From Streptomyces xanthii (lineage in GTDB: Bacteria > Actinomycetota > Actinomycetes > Streptomycetales > Streptomycetaceae): a stretch of DNA of 64,000 nt. Of this stretch, positions 1 through 8,659 are shown piece by piece. Positions within the stretch are counted from its first letter, which is position 1. Every line of letters begins with the position of its first letter. The notes below the pieces were generated by a model. The model was not told where the DNA came from. It was given only the letters and a program-made list of their open reading frames with translations, and did no database searches. Where the stretch lies: contig NZ_CP061282.1 of NCBI RefSeq assembly GCF_014621695.1, positions 62,001 through 126,000 of the forward strand, read 5' to 3'. A program made the translations under genes and the position numbers.

Positions 1-717
1 ACAAGGGCGCAGGCCAGAAGGTCAGCCCGTTGCGGAGTTGGACCGCGAGCCCGGCTGCTGGTTGGTCACCTCGCTCGCGTGGTGGCCGGCCGTCACGTCA
101 GGCGATGGGATCGCGGGGCGGTTTGCGTGCCGGTGGGGGAGTGGGCCTGCTCGGCTGATTGCGTGCCTGTTTGCCGACTGATGGGGTGGCGGGCAAGTTG
201 CGGTGTCGGGTGACGCGCTGATGGGCCGCCAGGCAGGGGACTGGGCGGTGACGCCTGTGGCTCGGCTTGATCTCTCGTTGGCTGATGCGCGTGTTGCCGT
301 ATGCGGGCGAAGATCGTCCTGATAATGTGTGCAGCGCTTTGCGTCGCAACTTCACTGGAGGTGAACGGAACTGTGGGAGCGTCTGATGTGCTCACTGTTG
401 GGTTCGTCGCTGGTGGGGAGGCATGGGGATCTGCTTGTGAGCTTGGTTGGCTCCAGGTGGAGACTCCTGCGGGGCAGCACACTTGAGCACCAACCGAGAA
501 CCCTTCGCCGACCTGCCGGAACGGGGTCGCGGAGGGGTCTGCCGGGCCTCGGAGAGGGCGTTCGTGGGGTACTCGGCACCAGGGTCGGCCTCTTTGGAGC
601 GCAGGATCGTTCTGAGAGAACTTCCGGCCGGGCAAAGCCCCTCAAAAAGGGGCATATCCGACCCGTTTCCCAGCGTCCCTCACCCGTCTTCGGGCCTGAA
701 CCAGACTGAGAGGATCC
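1..717. other. Left-edge region without a convincing gene
   Basis: I see no open frame with Streptomyces-like codon usage and a family signature here; short open frames on both strands look like chance frames in GC-rich DNA. A small perfect inverted repeat, GCCCCT-5 nt-AGGGGC, lies at 637-653, about 65 bp upstream of parA. It could be a weak terminator or a control/partition site. The region may hold the parA promoter and a centromere-like site, but nothing in the sequence proves this. Confidence 0.4.
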
Positions 718-1644
718 ATGTCCAGTCCCTTCGCGGCACCTGACAGCCGACTGAACCTGCCCCAGATCCCGTGGGGCTCGCTGTCGCACATCTTCATGTT
801 CGGCAACGGCAAGGGCGGCGTGGGCAAGTCGTCCGTGTCGGCCAACGCGGCCGGCAAGGCGGCGCGCAGCGGTCTGCGTACGCTCATCATCGACTGCAAC
901 GCGCAGGGCAACATCGCGCGCGAGCTCGGCTACAAGCGGGCCGAGTGGAACGACGGGGGAGCGGGTCTCCTGGAGTCGCTGCGCACCGGCACGGCGCTCC
1001 GGCCGCAGCGCAACGTCCGCGAGAACCTGGACGTCGTGATGGGCGGCCCGGCCCTCGGTGACGAGTTCGGCATCTTCTTCCACACGCTGCTCGCGAAGGA
1101 AGGGCCGCACGCGTACCTGCGGCTGCTGATGTGCCTGCTGCCGATCGCGCACGAGTACCAGATCATCATTCTCGACACCCCGCCCGAGAACCCGTCGCTG
1201 CAGCGGCTCGCGCTGTCGACGGCACGCTGGCTGGTGATCCCGGTCAAGAGCGACGGGGGAGCGGAGGACGGTCTGGCGCAGATCGGCCTGGAGTTCTCTT
1301 ACGTGCGGTTCGTCAGTCAGCTCAATCCGCACCTGGAGCTCCTGGGCGTGCTGCTGTTCGACACGGGCCGCAACTACACCGGCATCCACGCCGACGTACG
1401 CCAGCAGGTGCAGAAGGTCCTCGGCGAAGAGGCCCACATGTTCAAGCACCTCATCGGGCACACGGAGTCGGTGGCCCGGCTCGTGCGCAAACGAGGTCTG
1501 CTCGTGCAGGAGTTGGCCGACCGGCGCCGGGAGGGTGACCGCTCGGTCCCGGAGACCGTCGAGGGTCTGGTCGCCGACTATGAAGGATTCACCGAAGAGA
1601 TGTTCGCTCGGGCACTCGAGCTGAGGAAGGACGCAGCCGCATGA
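718..1644 (+). CDS. parA: ParA-family partition ATPase
   Basis: A 308-aa ParA/MinD-type P-loop ATPase for segregation of a plasmid. The deviant Walker A motif GKGGVGKSS lies near residues 29-37, followed by IIDCNAQGN (A'-like region) and IILDTPPENPS (Walker B/switch II). Family members bind DNA nonspecifically in the ATP state and move a plasmid complex nucleated by a partner protein. The stop overlaps the start of the next gene (ATGA), so the two are translationally coupled, as expected of a par operon. Its location next to replication genes supports a plasmid rather than a chromosomal role. Family assignment is firm; the partner and the site are inferred. Confidence 0.9.
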   Translation: MSSPFAAPDSRLNLPQIPWGSLSHIFMFGNGKGGVGKSSVSANAAGKAARSGLRTLIIDCNAQGNIARELGYKRAEWNDGGAGLLESLRTGTALRPQRNVRENLDVVMGGPALGDEFGIFFHTLLAKEGPHAYLRLLMCLLPIAHEYQIIILDTPPENPSLQRLALSTARWLVIPVKSDGGAEDGLAQIGLEFSYVRFVSQLNPHLELLGVLLFDTGRNYTGIHADVRQQVQKVLGEEAHMFKHLIGHTESVARLVRKRGLLVQELADRRREGDRSVPETVEGLVADYEGFTEEMFARALELRKDAAA

Positions 1645-2294
1645 CCCCGCCCAAGGGCAAGAAGCGCGTGGACGAGGACGTGGAAGAGCGGAGTATGTCC
1701 GACGAGGGCGTCGGCAATCTGTTCAGCGGAGGCGGTGGCAGCGGCGGCGGTGGTTCGTCCAGCGCTCTCGCCGGCTGGGCCACTCCGGCACCCGCGCAGG
1801 CGCAGCCGGTCGCTCCGGTGACCCCGATGCCCACGCCCGTGGCCGCCGCGCCGACGGTCATCCCGCAGCCGGCCCGTGAGGTCGTCCAGGAGCCCGAGCC
1901 GGAGCCGCTGGACGACGCGGACACGGCGAAGCCCGTCGGCTTCTACGTGTCGCAGAACGTGGCCGCGCGCTTCCGCAAGTACCGCAAGGCGAACGACGTC
2001 ACGCACACCCAGATCGTGCTGATGGCCGTCGAGGCCGCGGCGGAGAAGGGGCTCGCGCAGGTCGTCGAGGACGCCCGGCGGACGCCGAAGTTCCAGTCCA
2101 AGCTGTTCGCGGTCACGGTCAAGCCGGACGACACGGATCTGCGCGGCCTGGGCCCCGTACAGCTGCAGTACAAGCCGACCCGGACGCAGCGCGGGATCAT
2201 CGACGGCCTGGTGCGGGAGTCCGGTCTGCCGGACCACACCAAGTTCCTCGCGATCGTCCTGGACCAGTACCTGCCGGGGCGCAGGGACGTCTGA
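1641..2294 (+). CDS. ParA partner, putative ParB-like DNA-binding protein
   Basis: A 217-aa protein overlapping parA by 4 nt. The N-terminal ~90 residues are low complexity: a basic start, a Gly/Ser-rich stretch at ~29-42, then Ala/Pro/Val- and Glu/Pro-rich linkers. The C-terminal half is folded-looking, with a segment (VGFYVSQNVAARFRKYRKA, ~98-116) like the beta strand and first helix of ribbon-helix-helix proteins. I see no classical ParB nuclease-fold motifs. By position it is the centromere-binding partner of ParA, probably an RHH-type small ParB functional analogue. The family is not recognised from motifs alone, so the role rests on context. Confidence 0.6.
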   Translation: MTPPKGKKRVDEDVEERSMSDEGVGNLFSGGGGSGGGGSSSALAGWATPAPAQAQPVAPVTPMPTPVAAAPTVIPQPAREVVQEPEPEPLDDADTAKPVGFYVSQNVAARFRKYRKANDVTHTQIVLMAVEAAAEKGLAQVVEDARRTPKFQSKLFAVTVKPDDTDLRGLGPVQLQYKPTRTQRGIIDGLVRESGLPDHTKFLAIVLDQYLPGRRDV

Positions 2295-2479
2295 GCCGGG
2301 CGGGGGAGTGGGGGAGTGGTGGCCCGCGGCCGCCGCTCCCCGATGCCGTAGAGACGCCGCTGAGTCGCCGTCGAATCTGTCGTCGAGCTCCGTCGAGTCG
2401 GCCGTTGATCCGAATCCGCGGGGGCCGCCCGTAGCATGTGGGCCAGCCGTCCCCGCCCGTTTCCACGAAAGGCCCGCTC

Positions 2480-3055
2480 ATGCCGGACAGGAACCTCGAG
2501 TTCGGCAAGTACGGCGCCCAGGGCATCAAGGGGCACGAGGCCGTGGCGCGGCAGCTGGACCGGCTCGCCGGGTTCATCGCGACGCCCGTCACGGCCCGTC
2601 GTGGCCTCATGGCGCGCCTGCACTACCTGACCCGTACCCCGCACGCCCGGGCCGCCGCGCGGGACGCAGGGCTGACCGTCACGGACCGCACGCTGAAGGC
2701 GTGGCTCGACGGCAAGCGGCAGCCGACGCGGCAGAACCTGGAGCGGATCGACGCCGCGTACCTCACGGTGCGCCGGGCGAACGTCTCCCGGCACCTGCTG
2801 GCCCGTCTGAACCGTCAGGGCCGGGGCACACGCGTGGAGTTCCATCCGCTGAACCAGTCGCAGGTGCCGCGCCCGCGCCAGCGCGTCATCGACTACCGCA
2901 CCCTGAACGTGCGCCGCTGGGACCGGATCGTGGAGGCCTGGGCGGCCGGTGACGAGGGTGCGCTGGACGAGGCGTGGGTGAACGACGTCGTCGTCGATCT
3001 GGGCTCTCAGTGGGGCGAGTACGAGTACGTGACCGCGATCGGGTTCGCCGCCTAG
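2480..3055 (+). CDS. Tpg-like helix-turn-helix DNA-binding protein
   Basis: A 191-aa basic protein. The start at 2480 is preferred over an upstream GTG (2438) because GAAAGG lies about 7 nt upstream. Residues ~45-85 read as a helix-turn-helix: alanine-rich helix, then LTVTDRTLKAWLDGKRQPTR. This pattern occurs in XRE-type regulators and, with a YLT/YL motif just before it, in Streptomyces telomere-terminal proteins (Tpg). The second half has no motif I can name. On a linear replicon a Tpg-like protein would be covalently bound to the DNA ends, but Tpg is usually paired with a Tap gene that I do not see. An ordinary plasmid or prophage HTH regulator is an equally valid reading. Confidence 0.5.
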   Translation: MPDRNLEFGKYGAQGIKGHEAVARQLDRLAGFIATPVTARRGLMARLHYLTRTPHARAAARDAGLTVTDRTLKAWLDGKRQPTRQNLERIDAAYLTVRRANVSRHLLARLNRQGRGTRVEFHPLNQSQVPRPRQRVIDYRTLNVRRWDRIVEAWAAGDEGALDEAWVNDVVVDLGSQWGEYEYVTAIGFAA

Positions 3056-3077
3056 CCCCTGCCCCTGCCCAGATGGG

Positions 3078-3599
3078 CTACGAGCGGGCGTACAGGCGGA
3101 TGCGGTAGCGCAGGCCGGTCGTCGAGGTCTGCCAGTCGCCGTCCTCGGTGATCTTCCACTCCGGGCCCGGTACGGGGGCGTGGGTGTCGCCGTCGACGGT
3201 CGTGTCGACCTCGGTGACGGACAGCCGCGTGGCGTGCGGCAGGGCTGCGCGGTAGATCTCGCCGCCTCCCATGACCCATGCGGGGCCGTTCGCGAGGGCG
3301 AGGGCCTCGGGGACGGAGGCGGTGCGCTCAGCGCCTTCTGCGGCCCACTGAGGGTCTCTGGTGAGCACGATGTTGCGGCGGCCCGGGAGGGGGCGGAAGC
3401 GGACGGGCAGCGAGTCCCAGGTCCGGCGGCCCATGATCACGGGCTGTCCGAGGGTGGTGGCCTTGAAGTGGGCCAGGTCCTCGGGGAGGTGCCAGGGGAT
3501 CCCGTTGTCCGCGCCGATCACGCCGGCGGGCGTCTGGGCCCAGATGAGGCCGACGCCCTGCACGCCGCTCGCGCTGCCCGCACCGTTCGTGGCGCTCAT
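3078..3599 (-). CDS. folA: Dihydrofolate reductase
   Basis: A 173-aa DHFR that reduces 7,8-dihydrofolate to tetrahydrofolate with NADPH. Visible family motifs are the N-terminal strand plus [15 protein letters not shown] (substrate pocket, including the Trp and the acidic residue), [12 protein letters not shown] (NADPH loop) and WVMGGGEIY. The start overlaps the stop of the upstream thyA (ATGA), so the two genes form a thymidylate-cycle operon: ThyA consumes methylene-THF and releases DHF, which DHFR recycles. Convergent with the HTH gene, with a 22-bp gap. The position beside plasmid replication genes suggests an extra nucleotide-supply copy, as many phages and phage-plasmids carry. Confidence 0.93.
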   Translation of the reverse strand: MSATNGAGSASGVQGVGLIWAQTPAGVIGADNGIPWHLPEDLAHFKATTLGQPVIMGRRTWDSLPVRFRPLPGRRNIVLTRDPQWAAEGAERTASVPEALALANGPAWVMGGGEIYRAALPHATRLSVTEVDTTVDGDTHAPVPGPEWKITEDGDWQTSTTGLRYRIRLYARS

Positions 3600-4393
3600 A
3601 CGGCGACCTGGGCCTTGATGCCGGGGTGGTGCTGGTAGCCGAGCACCTCGACGTCGGAGTAGGCGTAGTCGAAGATCGAGTCCGCCTTGTGCAGCTTCAG
3701 CTCAGGGAACGCGTACGGGGTGCGGGACAGCTGCTTGGTGACCTGCTCGACGTGGTTGTCGTAGATGTGGCAGTCGCCGCCGGTCCAGATGAAGTCGCCG
3801 GGCTCGAGGCCCGTCTGCTGGGCCACCATGTGCGTGAGCAGGGCGTAGCTGGCGATGTTGAACGGGACGCCGAGGAACAGGTCCGCGCTGCGCTGGTACA
3901 GCTGGCAGGAGAGCTTGCCGTCGGCGACGTAGAACTGGAAGAAGGCGTGGCACGGGGCGAGCGCCATCTTGTCGAGCTCCGCCACGTTCCAGGCCGACAC
4001 GATCATGCGGCGGGAGTCCGGGTCGTTGCTCAGCGTGTCGAGGACCTGGCTGATCTGGTCGATGTGCCGGCCGTCGGGGGTGGGCCAGGAGCGCCACTGG
4101 ACGCCGTAGACGGGGCCGAGCTCGCCGCTCTCGTCGGCCCACTCGTCCCAGATGCTGACGCCGTTCTCCTGGAGCCAGCCGACGTTCGAGTCGCCGCGCA
4201 GGAACCACAGCAGCTCGTACACGATCGACTTGAGGTGCACCTTCTTGGTGGTGACCAGGGGGAATCCCTGCGAGAGGTCGTAGCGCAGTTGGTGCCCGAA
4301 GACACTCCGGGTACCGGTGCCCGTCCGGTCGGCCTTGGCCGTCCCCGACGTGAGCACGTGCTTCAACAGGTCTTCGTACTGAGTGTCCACCAC
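3596..4393 (-). CDS. thyA: Thymidylate synthase
   Basis: About 265 aa, the usual ThyA length. It methylates dUMP to dTMP using methylene-THF. Conserved blocks run from near the start ([19 protein letters not shown]) through the catalytic-Cys block [14 protein letters not shown], the Arg block [17 protein letters not shown] and the C-terminal [11 protein letters not shown] longer upstream reading (to 4543) adds ~50 Pro/Ser-rich residues that ThyA lacks. The GTG at 4393 (or 4390), just before VDTQYEDLL, fits the family and leaves the iteron region outside the gene. Streptomycetes normally have a chromosomal thymidylate synthase, so this is likely a plasmid-borne second copy. Confidence 0.9.
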   Translation of the reverse strand: MVDTQYEDLLKHVLTSGTAKADRTGTGTRSVFGHQLRYDLSQGFPLVTTKKVHLKSIVYELLWFLRGDSNVGWLQENGVSIWDEWADESGELGPVYGVQWRSWPTPDGRHIDQISQVLDTLSNDPDSRRMIVSAWNVAELDKMALAPCHAFFQFYVADGKLSCQLYQRSADLFLGVPFNIASYALLTHMVAQQTGLEPGDFIWTGGDCHIYDNHVEQVTKQLSRTPYAFPELKLHKADSIFDYAYSDVEVLGYQHHPGIKAQVAV

Positions 4394-5141
4394 GGTCGAA
4401 AGCCTAGTCGCCCGTGAGCCGTGATCTGTCCAGCCGCCTGCCGGGGGCGGGGGAGTGGGGGACCCGGAGGGCCGGGAGAGCGGGGGAGTGGGGGAGTGGG
4501 GCAGCGACTGAAGCGACCGAAGCGACTCTGAGGTCAGAACCACAAAAGCAAGCGCAGCAGGAGCGGCGGCCGGGGGCGGCGTAGTGGTCGGGTGCTAGCT
4601 GTTTTTCACTAGCGGTTCTTCGGTCGCTGCCTTCGGTCGCTGTTCCGGGTCCTTCAGTCGCTGCCCTTGAGTCGCTGTTCAGTCGCTGCGGAGCTTCAGT
4701 CGCTGCCCTCCGAGGGCGTTTTCGGGAACAGCGACTGAAGAACAGCGACTGAGCGACTCTTCGGTCGCTGTTCAGTCGCTGGAAGAAAGCCCAGCTCAGA
4801 CAAGGGGTGGGCCCGGGATAGCGACTGAAGCGACTCAACATCCGGGTATATCAGGAAGCTAGCGCGTGCGTGTGTGCGTCATATATAGAAGCCTTGAGTC
4901 GCTTCAGTCGCTGTTTTGGGTTTTCCAGGGCTGTGACCTGCGGTTTTTCGGAGCGACTGAAACAGCGACCGAAGAGCTTCAGTCGCTGCGCGTGTTTCTT
5001 CAGTCGCTGACGGTGCGGAGACGGGCGGAAACGGGCCCACCGACACGGCCGAGGACGGCTCTTTGCCTGTGCTCCACGGCCTGACCGGCCACGTTCGCTA
5101 GTCTGTGTCCGTCGTTGAGTCGCTTCGGTCGCTGATAGGGG
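4394..5141. other. Iteron-rich intergenic region, candidate replication origin A
   Basis: About 750 bp without a gene between divergently oriented thyA and the primase gene. It contains some twenty copies, in both orientations, of a short motif CTTCRGTCGCTG (see the repeat entry) and a local AT-richer stretch (~4850-4890). Clustered iterons directly upstream of primase and helicase genes are the classical layout of a theta-type plasmid origin. Function is inferred from layout only. Confidence 0.6.
4502..5134. repeat. Iteron cluster A, core CTTCRGTCGCTG
   Basis: Repeated 9-12-bp words read CAGTCGCTG or CGGTCGCTG and their complements. Examples: 4502-4528 (three in complement orientation), 4617-4705 (six in direct orientation), 4729-4770, 4818-4836, 4894-4913, 4951-4990 and 4999-5009. 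The last pair, at 5114-5134 (GAGTCGCTTCGGTCGCTG), stands just before the primase start. Direct and inverted copies are mixed and often abut, giving composite units GAGTCGCTTCAGTCGCTG. The same word occurs in front of the second helicase gene. This is typical of initiator-binding iterons. Confidence 0.8.
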
Positions 5142-5147
5142 ATGTGG

Positions 5148-6263
5148 ATGCCTTCTGAGCTGCGTTCTCCTCGCAGCGACTCACGCCGGTTCGTCTCTGA
5201 TCCCTCAGTTTCCGAGCTGCCGTGGGCCACTGCCCGCTGGTGCGCCCGCCGGGGCTGGCCGGTCCATCCGCTGGCCCCCGGACGCAAGACCCCCGCGGGC
5301 AACTGCGAGAACTGCCGGAACTCCGCCCACGCGCCCGCGGACTGCGCTTGCCTGCCGCTGGGTCGCTGGTGCCACGGGTTCCACGCCGCCACGCTCGACC
5401 AGCGCCGCATCCAGCAGTGGTGGACGCAGCACCCCGACTTCGGGGTCGGCGTCGCCTGCGGTCCGGCCGGCCTGGTCGTGATCGACATCGACGCCCATCC
5501 GGCGCCCGCCCCGAGCCGGGACCGGGTCCTGCCGGGCATCCCGATCGCCGACCACGTGGACCTGACCGGCCTGGCGACCGGTTTCCACTCGCTGGGCGTG
5601 CTCGCCGCTCTGCGGGGCCACCAGAGCCCGGCCGAGGACACCGGCACCCTGCGCGTGCGCACGCCCTCCGGCGGCCTGCACGTCTGGTACCGGGCCGAGG
5701 ACAACCGGCGCTGGCAGTGCTCCACCGGATCCAGCACCGGGCGCGCGCTCGCCTGGCAGGTCGACGTCCGTGCCCACGGGGGCTACATCATCGCTCCGGG
5801 CACCACCACGCACGCGGGCACGTACACCGCGGTCGGGGAGACCAGGGAGCCCGCGGCGCTGCCGCTGTGGCTCGCCCAGGAGCTCGAGCGCACCGGGCAC
5901 CTGCCCGCCGCCAACATCCCCGCGCCCCGGCCCGTACCGCCGCGGGCGCAGCAGGCCGTGCTCGCCGCCGGGGGAGGGCGCGCCCGCACGGGCAACACGC
6001 TCACCTCGGTGCTGGCCCCGGTCGCCGCCTGTGGCCAGGTCTCCGAGGGCGCCGGCTTCTCCGACGTCCTCAACCGAGCCGCCTTCACCCTGGGCGGTCT
6101 CGTCGCGGCCGGACGGCTGTCCCGCGAGGAAGCCGAACGGGCCCTGCGGGAAACGGCCTCAGCGGCCCGTCCAGGGCAGGACAGGCGCTCCGAGCAGATC
6201 ATTGCCAGCGGCCTCGCCGCAGGTCTCCTGAAGCCCCTCTACGCCGCTGGAGGACGCCCGTGA
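5148..6263 (+). CDS. Primase-polymerase (bifunctional DNA primase/polymerase, AEP fold)
   Basis: A ~371-aa protein with an archaeo-eukaryotic Prim-Pol N-terminal domain. After a short leader comes WCARRGWPVHPLAPGRKTP, typical of this family's start, then WWTQHPDFGVGVACGPAGLVVIDIDAH, where the DxD carboxylates bind metal. SGGLHVWYR and the VDVRAHGGYIIAPGT block follow. It would synthesise primers at the plasmid origin. Four cysteines (residues ~48-69) may form a zinc site. The ATG at 5148 is preferred because AGGGG (5136-5140) sits at correct spacing; 5142 is the alternative. GTGA overlap with the downstream helicase gene indicates coupled expression and a joint primase-helicase. Confidence 0.85.
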   Translation: MPSELRSPRSDSRRFVSDPSVSELPWATARWCARRGWPVHPLAPGRKTPAGNCENCRNSAHAPADCACLPLGRWCHGFHAATLDQRRIQQWWTQHPDFGVGVACGPAGLVVIDIDAHPAPAPSRDRVLPGIPIADHVDLTGLATGFHSLGVLAALRGHQSPAEDTGTLRVRTPSGGLHVWYRAEDNRRWQCSTGSSTGRALAWQVDVRAHGGYIIAPGTTTHAGTYTAVGETREPAALPLWLAQELERTGHLPAANIPAPRPVPPRAQQAVLAAGGGRARTGNTLTSVLAPVAACGQVSEGAGFSDVLNRAAFTLGGLVAAGRLSREEAERALRETASAARPGQDRRSEQIIASGLAAGLLKPLYAAGGRP

Positions 6264-7780
6264 CGTCTCCCGGCAACGAGACCCTCTTCGACTTCGACCC
6301 CGCAGCCGTGGCCGCCCAGATCCGCAACCAGGGAGGCGTGCCCCTGCCCGCCCAGGCCGATGGTTCCCCCACCGCGAGCACCGAGGCGACCGCCGCGGGG
6401 CTGCTGCCCGACACCCTCACCGACCGCGGCAACGCCAAGCTGTTCGTCAAGCTCTACGCCAACGACTACCGGCACGTCCCGGGCATCGGCTGGTACCGCT
6501 GGGACACGACCCGCTGGCAGATCGACGAGGACGACACCGTCCTGTGGGCCGCCGGCGACCTGGCGGAGAACATCGCCACGCACGACGCCCGCGGCGTGTT
6601 CACGACCAGCGCGCTGCAGCAGCACCGCCGCCGCGCCCTGTCCACGACCGGCATCAACGCGATGCTCACCCAGGCCAAGTCGGCGCCCGGCATCGTGCTC
6701 AACGCCGCCCGCCTCGACGCCGACCCGTACGCCCTGTGCACCCCGGACGGCATCGTCGACCTGCGCACCGGGCTGATCAAGACGCCCGACCCGGACAAGG
6801 ACTTCCACTCCCGCTCCACGAGCGTCGGCCCGCACCACGGCAACCCTCCGCGCTGGAACCGTTTCCTCAGCGACACCTTCGGCGACGACGCCGAGGGCCG
6901 CGAGATGATCGACTTCCTCCAGCTGATGCTGGGCTACTCCGTCACCGGAGACGTCGGCGGCCAGGTCCTGCCGTTCCTCTTCGGCGCCGGCAAGAACGGC
7001 AAGTCTGTCCTCCTCGACGTCCTCATGAAGCTGCTCGGCGACTACGCGGACGCGGCCCCGCCCGGCTTCCTCATGTCCCGCCCCTACGAGGGCCACCCCA
7101 CCGATCTCGCCGAACTGCACGGCCGCCGCGTCATCGTGTGCAGCGAGGTCAAGCACGGCGACAAGTTCGACGAGGCCCGCGTCAAGCTCCTCACGGGCGG
7201 AGACCGGATCAAGGCGCGGCGGATGCGGCAGGACTTCTTCAGCTTCCAGCCCACCCACAAGCTCTGGCTGCTCGGCAACCACCGCCCCGAGGTCGGCACC
7301 GGCGGCTTCGCGTTCTGGCGCCGCATGCGGCTCATCCCGTTCGAACGCGTCGTCTCCGACGAGCGGAAGATCGACAACCTCGCGGACATCCTCGTCACCG
7401 AGGAAGGGCCGGGGATCCTGGGCTGGTTGATCGACGGGGCGCGCCGTTATCTGGGCGGGGAGAAGGACCTCACCGGGCCCGAACGCGTCCGCATCGCCAC
7501 CACCGCGTACGCGGAGACCGAGGACCACACCGGACGCTTCTTCGAGGAGTGCTGCAGCCTCGCTCCCGAACTCCGCGCCGAGCAGGCGGGACTCTACGCC
7601 GCGTACAAGACGTGGTGCCACAATGAGGGTGCGCCCGCCATGTCCTCTCGCGCGTTCGCGGCGCGCGCCCGCGAACTGGCCGGACTCGCCTCGCCCAAGG
7701 AGATGATCCTGTCCAACCAGCGCAAGTACTACCCGGGCATCGGACTGCTCACTGACGAGGAGAGGGAAGCCACCGCATGA
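6260..7780 (+). CDS. SF3 / D5-like replicative helicase, copy 1
   Basis: A 506-aa phage/plasmid primase-helicase of the P4/D5 type. The N-terminal ~200 residues match the D5_N region (DTLTDRGNAKLFVKLYANDYRHVPG, WYRWDTTRWQIDEDD, TPDGIVDLRTG). The SF3 ATPase core has Walker A GAGKNGKS at residues 242-249, a B-type motif in ELHGRRVIVCSEV, and motif C with sensor Asn in KLWLLGNHRPEV. The C-terminal ~90 residues are a winged-helix-like region. It starts at a GTG overlapping the primase stop and ends overlapping the next gene (ATGA). It likely unwinds the origin bound at the iterons. A closely related second copy lies 0.9 kb downstream. Confidence 0.9.
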   Translation: MTSPGNETLFDFDPAAVAAQIRNQGGVPLPAQADGSPTASTEATAAGLLPDTLTDRGNAKLFVKLYANDYRHVPGIGWYRWDTTRWQIDEDDTVLWAAGDLAENIATHDARGVFTTSALQQHRRRALSTTGINAMLTQAKSAPGIVLNAARLDADPYALCTPDGIVDLRTGLIKTPDPDKDFHSRSTSVGPHHGNPPRWNRFLSDTFGDDAEGREMIDFLQLMLGYSVTGDVGGQVLPFLFGAGKNGKSVLLDVLMKLLGDYADAAPPGFLMSRPYEGHPTDLAELHGRRVIVCSEVKHGDKFDEARVKLLTGGDRIKARRMRQDFFSFQPTHKLWLLGNHRPEVGTGGFAFWRRMRLIPFERVVSDERKIDNLADILVTEEGPGILGWLIDGARRYLGGEKDLTGPERVRIATTAYAETEDHTGRFFEECCSLAPELRAEQAGLYAAYKTWCHNEGAPAMSSRAFAARARELAGLASPKEMILSNQRKYYPGIGLLTDEEREATA

Positions 7781-8178
7781 GCTCCCTGATCACCGAGGAC
7801 GAGATCAGCCACGAGCAGGAGCTGGTCTGGCTCGAGGACGTCAGCTCCCTCGACTACGTACGCCAGAGCCTGGACCGGCTCTCCAGCCGGCGCGGCAAGC
7901 CCGCCTACCACCGCGACGGACGCATGGTCGGCTACGCCGTCCTCGGTCCCAAGGCCAAGGCCTCCCGTTCCTCGGGCACCTTCCGCCGCCGCGTCTTCTG
8001 GCTGCTCCCGCACGACCGCGACACCGACCCCGAGGGTCTCTACGCCACCGGCGCGCCCGCCGAGGCCGTCGATCCCGGGACCATCGCGCCTCGCGTCAAG
8101 GGGTACAAGACCGAGCGTTCGGAGGGCGGGCCGCCGTCGGCAGCCATGCGCGAGATCGGGACGCAGCTGCCGCTCTGA
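7777..8178 (+). CDS. Small conserved plasmid protein of unknown function
   Basis: A 133-aa protein translationally coupled to helicase copy 1. It begins with an acidic stretch (EDEISHEQELVWLEDVSSLDYVRQ) and continues into a basic region with Lys/Arg clusters (KAKASRSSGTFRRRVFWLL, KGYKTERSEGG). I recognise no domain. A degenerate copy follows helicase copy 2, so the helicase and this gene were duplicated as a unit. That suggests it works with the helicase, for example as a loader, initiator accessory or control protein. Function unknown. Confidence 0.7.
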   Translation: MSSLITEDEISHEQELVWLEDVSSLDYVRQSLDRLSSRRGKPAYHRDGRMVGYAVLGPKAKASRSSGTFRRRVFWLLPHDRDTDPEGLYATGAPAEAVDPGTIAPRVKGYKTERSEGGPPSAAMREIGTQLPL

Positions 8179-8659
8179 GCAGGCGTGCGCGGATGGCGCG
8201 TACGCCGTGGCTACAACCTCGGTACAGAGTCGCTTGAGTCGCTGCATATGCCGGTGGTTGTGGTCTTGCGCGGATGAAAGCGCAGGTCAGAGGCCTTTTC
8301 GGGGATCATGGGCCGACAGCGACCGAAGGTGTGACCGGGGGCGTGACCGGTACTCCCAGGTGTGAGCGTGCGCGGTACATCTATATGGCCTGAGTCGCTT
8401 CGGTCGCTGAGAGCGGGTGTCTTCACGCCGCTGACCTGCACCTTTGTGGGGGAGTGGGGTGGCGGGAAGCCACCTGCCCGACGGTCGGCGAGCGTGCGGC
8501 AGCGACTGTCGCGATGTCGCCCACCGCATCGTCAAGCTTTCCCCATCGGACGCCTGCGTTTCTTCTGCTTCGCTAATGTGTCCGAGCCGTTGGGTATTTG
8601 ATCGTTGCACGGGGGGTGCACATGGCGTCTGATCACGCTGTTACTGCCGCGGGTCAGGT
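8179..8659. other. Intergenic region, candidate origin B
   Basis: A 480-bp gap between the small gene and helicase copy 2. It holds a second, sparser set of the iteron words (8226-8512) and an AT-richer patch near 8560-8600. The segment around 8388-8411 resembles 4882-4912 of region A (an ATAT-rich start, then GAGTCGCTTCRGTCGCTG), so the upstream control region seems to have been duplicated together with the helicase gene. I see no gene in it. Confidence 0.55.
8226..8512. repeat. Iteron cluster B
   Basis: Copies of the CRGTCGCTG word occur at 8227-8246 (GAGTCGCTTGAGTCGCTG), ~8316-8327 (complement), 8393-8411 (GAGTCGCTTCGGTCGCTG) and ~8500-8509 (complement). They are fewer than in cluster A but have the same composite spacing. 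Confidence 0.65.

Noticed and set aside
637..653. Small inverted repeat before parA as a parS centromere
   Set aside because: A 6-bp stem alone is too weak to call a centromere, and no further copies were seen nearby.
352..1461. Minus-strand open frame across the parA gene
   Set aside because: Overlaps parA fully and lacks any recognisable motif; codon pattern is that of an antisense frame.
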